Positions 33,379-42,004 of a stretch of DNA of 64,000 nt are shown one piece after another; position 1 is the first letter of the stretch, and each line of letters starts with the position of its first letter. The notes beneath the pieces are model-generated. The model ran no database searches. It saw only the letters and a program-made list of their open reading frames with translations, and had not been told where the DNA came from. A program made the position numbers and the translations under genes. This DNA comes from Acidovorax sp. (GTDB taxonomy: Bacteria; Pseudomonadota; Gammaproteobacteria; Burkholderiales; Burkholderiaceae_C): assembly GCA_031277855.1 (NCBI GenBank), contig JAITLO010000031.1, forward strand, positions 1-64,000. Direction: 5' to 3'.

Positions 33379-34080
33379 ATGCATACCTCGGCCCTTGTGA
33401 TGTTCTCGGGTGGGCAGGATTCCACCACCTGCCTGGCCCTCGCCCTTTCCAAATACGACCGTGTCGAAACCCTGGGTTTCGACTACGGCCAGCGCCACAG
33501 CGTGGAGCTGCAGGCCCGCCACACCGTGCGCCAGCAACTGGCGGCGCAGTTCCCGCAGTGGGCCCCCAAGTTGGGCGAAGACCATGTGCTGCAGCTGGAT
33601 GTGCTGCAGCAAATCGGCGGCTCGTCCCTGACCGAGGACGTGGCTTTCGCCATGCAGGCCGATGGCCTGCCCAATACCTTTGTGCCCGGGCGCAATCTCC
33701 TGTTTCTGACCGTGGCCGGCGCACTGGCCTATCGGCGCGGGCTGCAGGTCATCGTCACCGGCGTGTGCGAGACGGATTTCTCCGGCTACCCCGATTGCCG
33801 CGACGACACCATGAAGGCCATGCAACTGGCGCTGAACCTGGGGCTTGCGCAGCGCCTGCGCATCGAAACGCCGCTGATGTGGATAGACAAGGCTCAGACC
33901 TGGCAAATGGCGCAAGACCTGGGCGGCCAGGCCCTGGTGGACCTGGTGGTGCGCGATACCCATACCTGCTATGCCGGCACACGCGACGCGCTGCACGACT
34001 GGGGCTATGGCTGCGGCAGCTGCCCGGCCTGCGAGCTGCGTGCCAAGGGCTGGGAACGCTGGCGGGCCATGGCCGGCTGA
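33379..34080 (+). CDS. queC: 7-cyano-7-deazaguanine synthase QueC
   Basis: Makes preQ0 from 7-carboxy-7-deazaguanine, ATP and ammonia in queuosine synthesis. The PP-loop SGGQDS is at residues 10-15 ([16 protein letters not shown]), with [29 protein letters not shown] and the zinc-site Cys cluster in [26 protein letters not shown]. 233 aa, normal length. ATG 33379 is preferred; a TTG 9 bases earlier is possible. No queD or queE is adjacent. Confidence 0.95.
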   Translation: MHTSALVMFSGGQDSTTCLALALSKYDRVETLGFDYGQRHSVELQARHTVRQQLAAQFPQWAPKLGEDHVLQLDVLQQIGGSSLTEDVAFAMQADGLPNTFVPGRNLLFLTVAGALAYRRGLQVIVTGVCETDFSGYPDCRDDTMKAMQLALNLGLAQRLRIETPLMWIDKAQTWQMAQDLGGQALVDLVVRDTHTCYAGTRDALHDWGYGCGSCPACELRAKGWERWRAMAG

Positions 34081-34419
34081 TCAGGGCTGGCGTTCCTGCA
34101 ACTCCCCTTGCAGCGCCTGCAGCTGCGCGCTCAGCCAGGCCTGGCTGGCGGGGAGGGCCTGCAGGCAGTCCCAGATGGCGTGGTGCTGTGCCAGCGTCAG
34201 CGCCTGCGGGCCTTGTGCGCGGCCAAGGGCCATCAGCTGCTGGGCCTGGTGATAGGACAGCGGCGATACGGCAGGCGGCGGTGGGGGCGCAAACACTGGT
34301 TCGACAGCCTGGGGCGCCAGGGACACTTGGTTTTGCGGCGCTGCCGGCAAGTCTCCCGGCTCGGCAAATAAATCGCGCATGGCGCTGGCCGCCTGCGGGG
34401 TGTGGGAACGCGTAGCCAT
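34081..34419 (-). CDS. small hypothetical protein, Ala/Pro/Gln-rich
   Basis: A 112-residue protein of unknown function. The N-terminal half is disordered, with a Pro run (about residues 45-50), and the C-terminal half is helical and Gln/Leu-rich (YHQAQQLMALGRAQ, LPASQAWLSAQLQALQGELQERQP), possibly a short coiled coil. It starts 4 bases after the 5-formyl-THF cyclo-ligase stop on the same strand, so it is probably co-transcribed. Its stop abuts the queC stop (34080/34081) with no gap. Confidence 0.6.
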   Translation of the reverse strand: MATRSHTPQAASAMRDLFAEPGDLPAAPQNQVSLAPQAVEPVFAPPPPPAVSPLSYHQAQQLMALGRAQGPQALTLAQHHAIWDCLQALPASQAWLSAQLQALQGELQERQP

Positions 34420-34423
34420 GGGC

Positions 34424-35014
34424 TCAGCGGCTGGGCAGGCCCGGCACCGGCCAGACCACCCCGTTGTCATTGAGTATGGCGTCCAGCGGCTGGTCATGGG
34501 CCTCGGGCTGGAAGTCATCCACATAGCCCTCGGTAAAGCCCAGGCCCACGGTAAAGGGTTTGGGCTGCAGCGCGGCCAGCGTGCGGTCATAAAAGCCGCC
34601 GCCATAGCCCAGGCGATAGCCCCCGGCGCCATAGCCCACGCAAGGCACAAACAGCAGCGTGGGCGTGATGCGCTCGGTGTCCTTGGGCTTGGGGATGCCG
34701 TAGGCATCCTCCTCCATGGGGCAGCCCGGATACCAGCTGTGAAAGCTCAGCGTCTTGTGTTGCTTGTTTATCACCGGCAGGCCAATGCGGCGGCGCTGGG
34801 GCTTGTCCAGCAATTCACCGTCTTCCTTCCAGCGGTGCAGAATGGGCAGCGGATCGAACTCGCCCTTGATGGGCCAGTAGGCGCCAATCACAGCGTCGGG
34901 TCTATCCACCAGCCAGATGCGCATCACCTGCTGCAACAAGTCGCAGCGTTGTAGGCGATCAGGCATATTGCGGCGTTGCTCCACCAGTTGGTGGCGTAGG
35001 GCTGCTTTGTCCAT
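34424..35014 (-). CDS. 5-formyltetrahydrofolate cyclo-ligase
   Basis: Converts 5-formyl-THF to 5,10-methenyl-THF using ATP (YgfA/MTHFS family), 196 aa. The motifs are MDKAALRHQLVEQRR at the N-terminus, IGAYWPIKGEFDPLPIL, the substrate segment LPVINKQHKTLSFHSWYPGCPM, and the C-terminal nucleotide site FVPCVGYGAGGYRLGYGGGFYDR. Start 35014 is preferred over 35035, because the latter overlaps the divergent transglycosylase start. The two start codons are then only 15 bases apart. Confidence 0.93.
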   Translation of the reverse strand: MDKAALRHQLVEQRRNMPDRLQRCDLLQQVMRIWLVDRPDAVIGAYWPIKGEFDPLPILHRWKEDGELLDKPQRRRIGLPVINKQHKTLSFHSWYPGCPMEEDAYGIPKPKDTERITPTLLFVPCVGYGAGGYRLGYGGGFYDRTLAALQPKPFTVGLGFTEGYVDDFQPEAHDQPLDAILNDNGVVWPVPGLPSR

Positions 35015-35029
35015 CACATAATTCCCCCC

Positions 35030-37018
35030 ATGCATTGGCTAAAGATTCTGACACCGCTTTGTGCGGCCTCCCTGCTTTCCATCGCACCGTCCTTGGGTTC
35101 TGCCCAGGTCTCCGGGGATGATGTATTGCTGCAAATGCAGCAGGCATTCCGTAAAAACGATAAGCAAGCGCTCACCCGGCTGCTTCCTGCAGCCCAAGGG
35201 CATATGTTGGAACCATGGGCAGCCTACTGGGAGCTCAAGGCCCGCCTGGATGCGGTCAACCCTGAAGAGGTGCAGGCCTTTTTCCAGCGCTGGCGCGGTA
35301 CCTACCAGGAAGACCGGCTGCGCAACGACTGGCTGCTGCTGCTGGGCAAAAACCGCGACTGGACCGGATTCAACCAGTTGCACCCCGATTTCCGCATGCA
35401 GGACGACCGCGAGGTGCGCTGTTATGCCATCACCGCCGATGTGCAACAGGGCAAGGTGCCGGCCGATGCGGCCCAGGAGGCCAAGCGCCTGTGGTACGCA
35501 CAGGGCGCCAATGATGACGGCTGCACCAACCTGGCCGCCACGTTGTATGGCAGCAAGCTGCTGAAGGAGGACGACATCTGGCGCCGTGCCCGGCTGGGCG
35601 CCGAACTCAACCGCCAGGGCCAGGTGCGCGCTGCGGTGGGCATTGTGGCTCCCGATGCCATGGCCCAGGTGGGCGATGTGTTTGCCTCGCCCATCAAATA
35701 CCTGACGGGCACCAGCAAGAACGCGCGCGGCAATGTGCGGCGCGAGCTGGCGCTGCTGGCCATCATCCGCATGGCCGCCAGCGACCCGGCCCAGGCTGCC
35801 ACGCAAATGGAGGCGCGCTGGGCCAACCAGCTGCGCACCGAAGAGCGCAACTGGGCCTGGGGTGTGATTGGCAAGCTGGCCGCGCGCAAGCTGGACCCCG
35901 CCGCCGTGGGCTATTTTGACAAGGTCACGCGCAGCAGCGATCTGGACGACGACGCCCTGGCCTGGAAGACCCGCGCCGCGCTGCGCGCCGGCAACTGGAG
36001 CCTGGCACGCAAGGCCATCGACGGCATGAGCGCCCCGGCCCAGGCCGACCCCAGCTGGGTGTACTGGAAGGGCAAGACCCTGGTTTCCGGCCGTGTGGTG
36101 ACCGAGCGCGAGAAGAACGAGGCCCGGGCCCTGTTCGAGCGCATTGCCGGTGTGGACGGCTTTTACGAACAGCTGGCGCTGGACGAGCTGGGCCAGCGTG
36201 TGACCGTGCCGCCCGCGCCCCAGCCGGTGACAGCGGCCGAAAAAGACGCGGCCGAGAAAAACCCCAGCCTGACGCGGGCGCTGTACGCGATTCGCATGGG
36301 CTTGCGCAGCGAAGGTGTGCGTGAGTGGAATTACGCCACCAATCTGCACGAGCCCGGCGGCATGGGCGACCGCGCCTTGTACGCTGCGGCCGACCGCGCC
36401 TGCCGCGCCCAGGTCTGGGACCGCTGCATCAACACCAGCGAACGCACGCGCGGTTTTGTGGACTGGCAGCAGCGCTATCCCATGCCCTTCCATGACACGG
36501 TGATCGCCCGTGCCGGTGGCATAGGTCTGGAGCCGGCCTATGTCTACGGCCTGATCCGCCAGGAAAGCCGCTTCATCATGGATGCGCGCTCCGGCGTGGG
36601 CGCTTCCGGCCTGATGCAGGTGATGCCGGCCACGGCCAAGTGGACGGCGCGCAAGATCGGCATGACCGATTTCACGCCCGGCATGATCAATGACCGCGAG
36701 GTCAACATCACCATCGGCACGGCCTATCTGAAGCTGGCGCTGGATGACTTCCAAGGCTCCATGGCCCTGGCCGCTGCTGGCTACAACGCCGGCCCTGGTC
36801 GCCCGCGCAACTGGCGCAACGGCCCGGTGCTGGATGGCGCCATCTGGGCCGAGAACGTGCCCTTCACCGAAACCCGCGACTATGTGAAAAAGGTGTTGGC
36901 CAACACCACCAACTACGCGGCCCTGATCACCGGCCAGCCACAAAGCCTGCGCAGCCGCCTGGGCACCGTGGGGCCCAAGCCGGTGGAGGCACCGGTAGAC
37001 AACGCCGACCTGCCGTGA
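35030..37018 (+). CDS. soluble lytic murein transglycosylase (Slt-like)
   Basis: Periplasmic enzyme that cleaves the glycan strand of peptidoglycan with 1,6-anhydro product formation. 662 aa: a signal peptide (about residues 1-25, GSAQ), a long superhelical U/L-domain (about 30-460), and a C-terminal SLT catalytic domain with Glu512 in LIRQESRFIMDARSGVGASGLMQVMPATAKWTARKIG, then GTAYLKLALDDFQGSMALAAAGYNAGPGRPRNW. No ribosome site is visible before ATG 35030, but the signal peptide fixes this start. It may be leaderless or weakly translated. Confidence 0.94.
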   Translation: MHWLKILTPLCAASLLSIAPSLGSAQVSGDDVLLQMQQAFRKNDKQALTRLLPAAQGHMLEPWAAYWELKARLDAVNPEEVQAFFQRWRGTYQEDRLRNDWLLLLGKNRDWTGFNQLHPDFRMQDDREVRCYAITADVQQGKVPADAAQEAKRLWYAQGANDDGCTNLAATLYGSKLLKEDDIWRRARLGAELNRQGQVRAAVGIVAPDAMAQVGDVFASPIKYLTGTSKNARGNVRRELALLAIIRMAASDPAQAATQMEARWANQLRTEERNWAWGVIGKLAARKLDPAAVGYFDKVTRSSDLDDDALAWKTRAALRAGNWSLARKAIDGMSAPAQADPSWVYWKGKTLVSGRVVTEREKNEARALFERIAGVDGFYEQLALDELGQRVTVPPAPQPVTAAEKDAAEKNPSLTRALYAIRMGLRSEGVREWNYATNLHEPGGMGDRALYAAADRACRAQVWDRCINTSERTRGFVDWQQRYPMPFHDTVIARAGGIGLEPAYVYGLIRQESRFIMDARSGVGASGLMQVMPATAKWTARKIGMTDFTPGMINDREVNITIGTAYLKLALDDFQGSMALAAAGYNAGPGRPRNWRNGPVLDGAIWAENVPFTETRDYVKKVLANTTNYAALITGQPQSLRSRLGTVGPKPVEAPVDNADLP

Positions 37019-37022
37019 AGCC

Positions 37023-37044
37023 GCCCCGGCAGTGCAGCCGGGGC
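37023..37044 (+). terminator. GC-rich hairpin after slt
   Basis: GCCCCGGC (37023-37030) and GCCGGGGC (37037-37044) make a perfect 8-bp stem 4 bases after the transglycosylase stop. Only a weak T-stretch follows, so termination efficiency is uncertain. Confidence 0.55.
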
Positions 37045-37201
37045 CTTCACAGCGCTGTCACACCAGGGCGCGCACAATGCGCGTCAACCGGGCGCTGCCG
37101 TCTTGCATAGCGGCAGCGCTCTTGTTTTTTCGGATTGCCCAGAAAGCCTTGTCTTGTTCCCAGGTTTCACCACGTCGCATCTTATTTCCCTCTGGCCCTG
37201 G

Positions 37202-37894
37202 ATGCCCGCCGCGTTCGCGCTGCAGGCCTTGTTGCTGGGCCTGCTGGCGGGGCTTCCCGCCCCAGCCCAGGCCGCCAGGCCCATGGTCACCGACGATGCG
37301 CGCGTGGTCGACCCACAGTCCTGCCAGATGGAGAGCTGGGTGCGCCGCGAACATGGCCGCACCGAGCTCTGGGCTTTGCCCGGCTGCAATGCCACGGGCA
37401 ACCTGGAACTGACGGTGGGCGGTGCGTTGCGCAACGAAGGCTCCACCCACCTGTCAGCCCGCGTGTTGCAGGGCAAGACGCTGCTGCGACCGCTGCAGAC
37501 CAATGACTGGGGCTGGGGCTTGGTCGTTGGCACCGTGCAGGAATTGCATGCGGGCAACGGCCGCGAATGGTATGCCTATGCACCCATCAGCCACTCGCTG
37601 GCCGATGACCGCCTGGTGCTGCACCTGAACCTGGGCTGGGCGCGCGAACAAGGCAGCCGCGCAGGTCGCGCCAGCTGGGGCCTGGGTTCGGAGACCCAGC
37701 TTGGCACACGCTCCTGGCTGGTGGCCGAGGCCTTTGGCCGTGGCAGCGAAACGCCCCAGCTCCAGCTGGGCGTGCGCTACTGGCTGGTGCCTGAGCGTGT
37801 GCAGATCGACACCACCTACGGCAATCGGGCCGATGGTGGCCAGCGCTGGCTGTCGATAGGGCTGCGCTTGCTTTCCCCCGCCTGGCTGCGCTGA
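37202..37894 (+). CDS. predicted exported protein, beta-barrel-like
   Basis: A 230-residue protein with a likely signal peptide (MPAAFALQALLLGLLAGLPAPAQA, about 24 residues). The mature part has alternating polar/hydrophobic segments (LELTVGGALRNEG, RLVLHLNLGWAREQG, PQLQLGVRYWLVPERVQIDTTYGN, QRWLSIGLRLLSPAWLR), which suggest an outer-membrane beta structure; an early Cys pair (about residues 41 and 62) may form a disulfide. The family is not recognised by name. The start is uncertain (37103 would add 33 residues). Its 3' half overlaps antisense with the SRPBCC frame. Confidence 0.6.
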   Translation: MPAAFALQALLLGLLAGLPAPAQAARPMVTDDARVVDPQSCQMESWVRREHGRTELWALPGCNATGNLELTVGGALRNEGSTHLSARVLQGKTLLRPLQTNDWGWGLVVGTVQELHAGNGREWYAYAPISHSLADDRLVLHLNLGWAREQGSRAGRASWGLGSETQLGTRSWLVAEAFGRGSETPQLQLGVRYWLVPERVQIDTTYGNRADGGQRWLSIGLRLLSPAWLR

Positions 37895-38369
37895 GGAAGG
37901 CAGGGCAGGACTGGGTAGTAGCGGGCCGCCGCGCGGCGCCCAGTTTTTCGGCCAACGCCTGCCAGCCTGGGGCAAACACATGCTGGGCCACGATGGCCTC
38001 GTACTTGCCGGCATCTTCGGGCGCTTCGTCAAAGGTGGCACACCATTCGGCAAAGGTGGCGCCTGTGGTGGTGACCGGGCTCAGCCGCATCCAGGCCAGG
38101 TAGTTCTGCACCGGAAATGCCGGCGTGGCAAACACATAGCTGAGCTGGTGCTGCACATCGTCCAGCGCCACCAGCTGCTCGCGCACGTGGGTGCCGTCCT
38201 GGAGGTAGAAGGAACGCACGCAGCCCACCGCGTCGGCGGCGCGGCCATCCTCGATCTCACTGCGCGCAATGCCGGGGTGCCAGCCCGGCAGGCCGTTGAA
38301 ATCACGCACCGTGCGCCAGACCTGTTCGATGGGTGCGGGAATGATGGCGCTGGCATAGGCTTTGGCCAT
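37587..38369 (-). CDS. SRPBCC (polyketide cyclase/START-like) protein with run-on C-terminus
   Basis: The first about 145 residues form an SRPBCC ligand-binding domain: AYASAIIPAPIEQVWRTVRDFNGLPGWHPGI, a classic start, then VGCVRSFYLQDGTHVREQLVALDD, SYVF and WCATFDEAP. The last about 115 residues are Arg/Ala/Pro-rich and antisense to the preceding gene; they look non-native. Normal members stop near EKLG, so an original stop (around 37900-37930) has probably been lost by mutation or frameshift. GGAGAC precedes the start. It is the third gene of an operon with the Tm-1-like gene and the PEP-hydrolase-family gene, 36 bases behind the latter. Confidence 0.75.
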   Translation of the reverse strand: MAKAYASAIIPAPIEQVWRTVRDFNGLPGWHPGIARSEIEDGRAADAVGCVRSFYLQDGTHVREQLVALDDVQHQLSYVFATPAFPVQNYLAWMRLSPVTTTGATFAEWCATFDEAPEDAGKYEAIVAQHVFAPGWQALAEKLGAARRPATTQSCPAFLSAARRGKASAALSTASAGHHRPDCRRWCRSAHAQAPASSARPAGAGAFRCHGQRPRPPARSVCQAGSPNPGPSWRDLRGCLVRAPSPGSGAAPGGHRPASG

Positions 38370-38405
38370 GGTTTTGTCTCCTTGTCGTTGCTTTGGTGAA
38401 TGCCG

Positions 38406-39239
38406 TCAGGCCGTGAGGGAAAGCTGTTTGAAGGCGCGGGTCTGCTCGATCAGGGCGGTCTCCACCGGCAGGCGTTCCATGCTGGAGGCACCGTAAAAAC
38501 CGTTGCAGCCGGGGCAGTGCTGCAGGATGAAGCGCGCATCTTCCGGCTGGGCAATGGGGCCGCCGTGGCAGAGCACCAGCACCTCGGGGTTGACCTCGCG
38601 GGCCGCGGTGGCGATGGCGTTGATTTCGCCCACGCAATCGGCCAGCGTCAGCGCGGTGTCGGCACCGATGCTGCCGCCCGTGGTGAGCCCCATATGGGCC
38701 ACGATGATGTCGGCGCCGGCCGCGGCCATGGCGCGCGCGTCCTCCACGTTGAAGACATAGGGCGTGGTCAGCAGCTCCTTGGCGCGGGCCAGGCGCACCA
38801 GCTCCACTTCCAGCGCATAGCCCATGCCGGTCTCTTCCAGATTGGCGCGGAACTTGCCATCAATCAAACCCACGGTGGGGAAGTTCTGGATGCCGGCAAA
38901 ACCCATGGCCTTGAGCTGGTCGAGGAAGGGGCCGAAGTTGCAGAACGGGTCGGTGCCATTCACCCCGGCCAGCACCGGCGTGTGCTTGACCACGGGCAGC
39001 ACCTCGCGCGCCATCTCCACCACAATGTCGTTGGCGTTGCCATAGGCCAGCAGGCCGGCCAGCGAGCCGCGGCCCGCCATGCGATAGCGGCCCGAGTTGT
39101 AGATGACGATCAGGTCGATGCCGCCGGCCTCTTCGCACTTGGCCGACAGGCCGGTGCCCGCGCCGCCGCCGATGATGGGGCGGCCGGCGCGGATCTGTTC
39201 ACGGAATTTCGCCAGGATGGCGCTGCGTTCGATGCTCAT
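38406..39239 (-). CDS. phosphoenolpyruvate hydrolase-family TIM-barrel protein (Tm-1 C-terminal half)
   Basis: A 277-residue TIM-barrel protein of the PF09370 type. It has [58 protein letters not shown] at the N-terminus (the family signature), [36 protein letters not shown], and [16 protein letters not shown]. Plant Tm-1 proteins carry this domain C-terminal to an UPF0261 domain; here it is a separate gene 6 bases downstream of the UPF0261 gene. The name comes from automatic annotation of a related enzyme; catalytic activity here is unproven. Confidence 0.88.
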   Translation of the reverse strand: MSIERSAILAKFREQIRAGRPIIGGGAGTGLSAKCEEAGGIDLIVIYNSGRYRMAGRGSLAGLLAYGNANDIVVEMAREVLPVVKHTPVLAGVNGTDPFCNFGPFLDQLKAMGFAGIQNFPTVGLIDGKFRANLEETGMGYALEVELVRLARAKELLTTPYVFNVEDARAMAAAGADIIVAHMGLTTGGSIGADTALTLADCVGEINAIATAAREVNPEVLVLCHGGPIAQPEDARFILQHCPGCNGFYGASSMERLPVETALIEQTRAFKQLSLTA

Positions 39240-39245
39240 GGAAAT

Positions 39246-40451
39246 CTAGCCTTGGGTGATATCGTGAAAGTGCTGCACCGCCAGTGCCGCAAATTCGGGC
39301 GTGTTGATGGCGTGCGGCACGCGGATGATTTGGCGCAGCGCGGTCTGCTGCACCGTGTCTTCAATGGCCTGGAACAGGGCCTCGTCGGCCTCGGGGTCGT
39401 GGAACGGCATGCCCGGAGCGTCCAATACGGAAACACCGCCCTCGGGTAGCAGAAAGCGCACCGGGCCGATGGCGCGGTTCAGGCGCTCGCCAATCCAGCG
39501 GCCCATGGCGATGTTTTCCTCGCGTGTGGTGCGCATCAGCGTGATCTGCGGGTTGTGCACATAGAGGTTGCGGCCCTGGTAGTGGGCGGGCACGCTGTCC
39601 TTGGCGCCGAAGTTCACCATGTCCAGTGCGCCGCAGGAGCCCACATAGGGCAGGGCGCGCTCGGCCAGAAAGCCGAAGCGGTCCGGGGCAGCGGGCAGCA
39701 CGCCGCCAAACAGCAGGTCGCAGACCTCGGTGGTGGTGATGTCCAGCACGCCGCGGAAGAAGCCGCTGGCGGCCAGCTTCTCCATCGACTGGCCGCCAAT
39801 GCCCGTGGCGTGGAACACCATGCATTCGTAGCGTTCCTGCAGCCGCGCGGATATCTCGGTGATGCAGGGCGTGGTCACGCCGAACATGGTCAGGCCGATG
39901 GCGGGCTTGTCGTCCTGCGTCAGGTCGCGCTCGCCGCGTGCCATGCCGGCCATGGCATTGGCCGCGTTGGAGAGCACCACGCGCGAGATGCTGTTCAGGC
40001 CGGCAATGTCGGTGATGGAGTTCACCATGGCGATGTCGTTCGGGCCCACATAGCTGCTCACATTGCCGGCAGCGACGGTGGAGACCATCAGCCGCGGCGT
40101 GCCCACCGGCAGGGCGCGCATACCCTGGGTGACGATGGAGGTGCCGCCCGAGCCGCCCAGGCCGATCACGCCGGCCACATCGCTGCGGGCGCGCATAAAG
40201 TGTTCGAAGGCGTCGCCCATGGCGGCCACGGCGGTGCCGCGGTCGCCGGTGAAGACGGTATCGGCCCCGCCGGGGTGGCAGGCCGCAACCGTGCGGGCAT
40301 CGATATCGGCCGTGGCCGAAGGCTGGTGGGTGGACACATCGACCACCTGCACCCGCAGGCCCTGCTGGCGTATGCGCGTGGCCACATAGGCCAGCTCTGT
40401 TTGCTTGGTGTCGCAGCAGCCGACGACGTAAACCGTTTTTTCCGTGCTCAT
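39246..40451 (-). CDS. Tm-1-like ATP-binding domain protein (UPF0261)
   Basis: A 401-residue protein of the UPF0261/PF06792 family, matching the N-terminal half of the tomato Tm-1 virus-resistance protein. Motifs: TVYVVGCCDTKQTELAYVATRIRQQGLRVQVVDVST at the N-terminus, VAGVIGLGGSGGTSIVTQGMRALPVGTPRLMVSTVAAGNVSSYVGPNDIAMVNSITDIAGLN, IGLTMFGVTTPCI and FHATGIGGQSMEKL. GGAG is present before ATG 40451. The gene opens a three-gene operon and is divergent from a MocR regulator. The bacterial function is not established; Tm-1's N-terminal domain binds ATP. Confidence 0.92.
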   Translation of the reverse strand: MSTEKTVYVVGCCDTKQTELAYVATRIRQQGLRVQVVDVSTHQPSATADIDARTVAACHPGGADTVFTGDRGTAVAAMGDAFEHFMRARSDVAGVIGLGGSGGTSIVTQGMRALPVGTPRLMVSTVAAGNVSSYVGPNDIAMVNSITDIAGLNSISRVVLSNAANAMAGMARGERDLTQDDKPAIGLTMFGVTTPCITEISARLQERYECMVFHATGIGGQSMEKLAASGFFRGVLDITTTEVCDLLFGGVLPAAPDRFGFLAERALPYVGSCGALDMVNFGAKDSVPAHYQGRNLYVHNPQITLMRTTREENIAMGRWIGERLNRAIGPVRFLLPEGGVSVLDAPGMPFHDPEADEALFQAIEDTVQQTALRQIIRVPHAINTPEFAALAVQHFHDITQG

Positions 40452-40535
40452 GTCTTTGTGTCTCCTCAGTGGTGGTGCGATCCAGGCGGTGGCCGCACCC
40501 TGCCGAAGTTGCCGCAAGTCGCTGGTCGTGGCAAA

Positions 40536-40557
40536 GTCCAGTTGATGGAAACTGGAC
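40536..40557. promoter_or_regulatory. MocR operator candidate (inverted repeat)
   Basis: GTCCAGTT (40536-40543) and AACTGGAC (40550-40557) are perfect 8-bp arms around 6 bases, in the 116-base gap between the divergent Tm-1-like operon and the MocR gene. It ends 10 bases before the regulator's GTG start, well placed for autoregulation. Confidence 0.7.
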
Positions 40558-40567
40558 CAAAACCCCT

Positions 40568-42004
40568 GTGAAACGCATTGCCGTGGCGCGCATCAGCCGC
40601 CTGATTGCGGGCTGGCAAGGCCTGCCCGGCACCCTGCCTCAACAGCTGGGCAGCGCTCTGGGGCGGCTGGTGGCCGCGCGCGAGCTGCCGGTGGGGGCGC
40701 TGCTGCCATCCGAGCGCGCACTGGCTGCCGCGTTGGGGCTGAGCCGCGGCACCGTGGTGGCGGCCTATGGCCTGCTGCGCGATGCCCAGCTGGTCGCCAG
40801 CCAGCAGGGCAGCGGCTACCGCATCGTGGCCTCGTCGAACTCGCCCGGGGCCGTGCACACGCGGCTGGTGGGCGAGGTCTCGGCCCTGCCGCAGCAGCTG
40901 GACATGAGCAGCGGCGCGCTGCCCGCATCGCCCACGCTGCTGCGCCTGCTCTCGGGCCTGCAGGGCGCCGATCTGGCGCGTATCGTCAGCGGCCTGGGCT
41001 ATGACGCCTACGGCCTGCCGGAGCTGCGCGCGGCGGTGGCGCGTTACTACAGCGATCTGGGCCTGGCGACACGGGCCGAGCAGATTCTGATCACCAGCGG
41101 GGCTCAGCAGGCCGTGTGGTTGCTGGCCAATGCCCTGCTCGATGCCTCGGACGCCGTGGTGGTGGAAGACCCCAGCTACCGCGGTTCGCTGGAGGCGTTT
41201 CGCCGCCGCAATGCCAGGCTGCTGGGGGTGAATGTCACCCCCCGGGGCCTGGACTGGCAGCAGCTGGAGCGGCATCTGCAGCAACGGCCCCGGCTGGCCT
41301 ATTTGTTCGCCGAGTGCCACAACCCCACGGGCCGGAGCATGGACCAAGCCGCCCGCCAGCGCCTGGTGGCGCTGCTGCGCCAGCACGATGTGCTGCTGGT
41401 TGAAGACGGCTCGCAAAGCGAGCTGCATGCCCAGCCTGGCCTGCCACCCAGTCCGCTGGCGGCCCTGTGCGAGCCTGGGCGCGTGGCCACCATAGGCACC
41501 ATGTCCAAGCTGTTCTGGGGCGGGCTGCGCGTGGGCTGGGTGCGGGCCGAGCCGGCGCTGCTGCAGCGCCTGGCCAGCATGAAGGCGGTGAACGATCTGG
41601 GTTCCTCGCGCTTTGACCAGCGCCTTGCGCTGGAGCTGCTCGAATCCCTGCCTGAGGCGCGTGCGCAGCGCCTGGCGCAGATCCAGCAGCAGTTGCAGCA
41701 GGCAGAGCAACTGCTGCGCAGCGAGGGCGGTAGGGACTGGCGCTGGAGCCGACCGGATGGCGGCACGGCGCTGTGGATCCACATCCCTGGCGCGGACATG
41801 GTGGCGCTGAGCGAGGCTGCGGCCCGGCAGGGCGTGCTGCTGACGGTGGGGCCGGGCTACTCGGTCAGCGAAAGCTATGGCGAGTATCTGCGCCTGCCCT
41901 TTGTGCGGCCGGCGCAGCAGCTGGGCGATGCGGTGCGGCTGGTGCAGCGGCTGCTGGCAGAGCAGCGTGCTCCTGTAGATGGAGCGCCGCGTCCTTTTTC
42001 CTAG
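40568..42004 (+). CDS. MocR-family GntR/aminotransferase transcriptional regulator
   Basis: Regulator of 479 aa made of an N-terminal GntR winged helix (about 1-75: GTLPQQLGSALGRLVAARELPVGALLPSERALAAALGLSRGTVVAAYGLLRDAQLV) and a fold type I aminotransferase-like domain. The latter keeps YDAYGLPELRAAVARYY, ITSGAQQAVWLLANALLD, ECHNPTG and TMSKLFWGGLRVGWV with the PLP Lys. PdxR-like members respond to pyridoxal phosphate; others sense amines such as GABA or taurine. The GTG start at 40568 sits right after the DNA site; an in-frame start at 40469 would run through it and is rejected. Likely controls the divergent Tm-1-like operon. Confidence 0.9.
   Translation: MKRIAVARISRLIAGWQGLPGTLPQQLGSALGRLVAARELPVGALLPSERALAAALGLSRGTVVAAYGLLRDAQLVASQQGSGYRIVASSNSPGAVHTRLVGEVSALPQQLDMSSGALPASPTLLRLLSGLQGADLARIVSGLGYDAYGLPELRAAVARYYSDLGLATRAEQILITSGAQQAVWLLANALLDASDAVVVEDPSYRGSLEAFRRRNARLLGVNVTPRGLDWQQLERHLQQRPRLAYLFAECHNPTGRSMDQAARQRLVALLRQHDVLLVEDGSQSELHAQPGLPPSPLAALCEPGRVATIGTMSKLFWGGLRVGWVRAEPALLQRLASMKAVNDLGSSRFDQRLALELLESLPEARAQRLAQIQQQLQQAEQLLRSEGGRDWRWSRPDGGTALWIHIPGADMVALSEAAARQGVLLTVGPGYSVSESYGEYLRLPFVRPAQQLGDAVRLVQRLLAEQRAPVDGAPRPFS

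Noticed and set aside
35039..36943. Minus-strand open frame of 634 codons opposite the lytic transglycosylase
   Set aside because: Shadow frame; the plus strand has the SLT catalytic motif and a signal peptide.
40469..40567. Longer N-terminus of the MocR regulator
   Set aside because: It would translate through the palindromic operator and adds residues unlike GntR proteins; GTG 40568 fits better.
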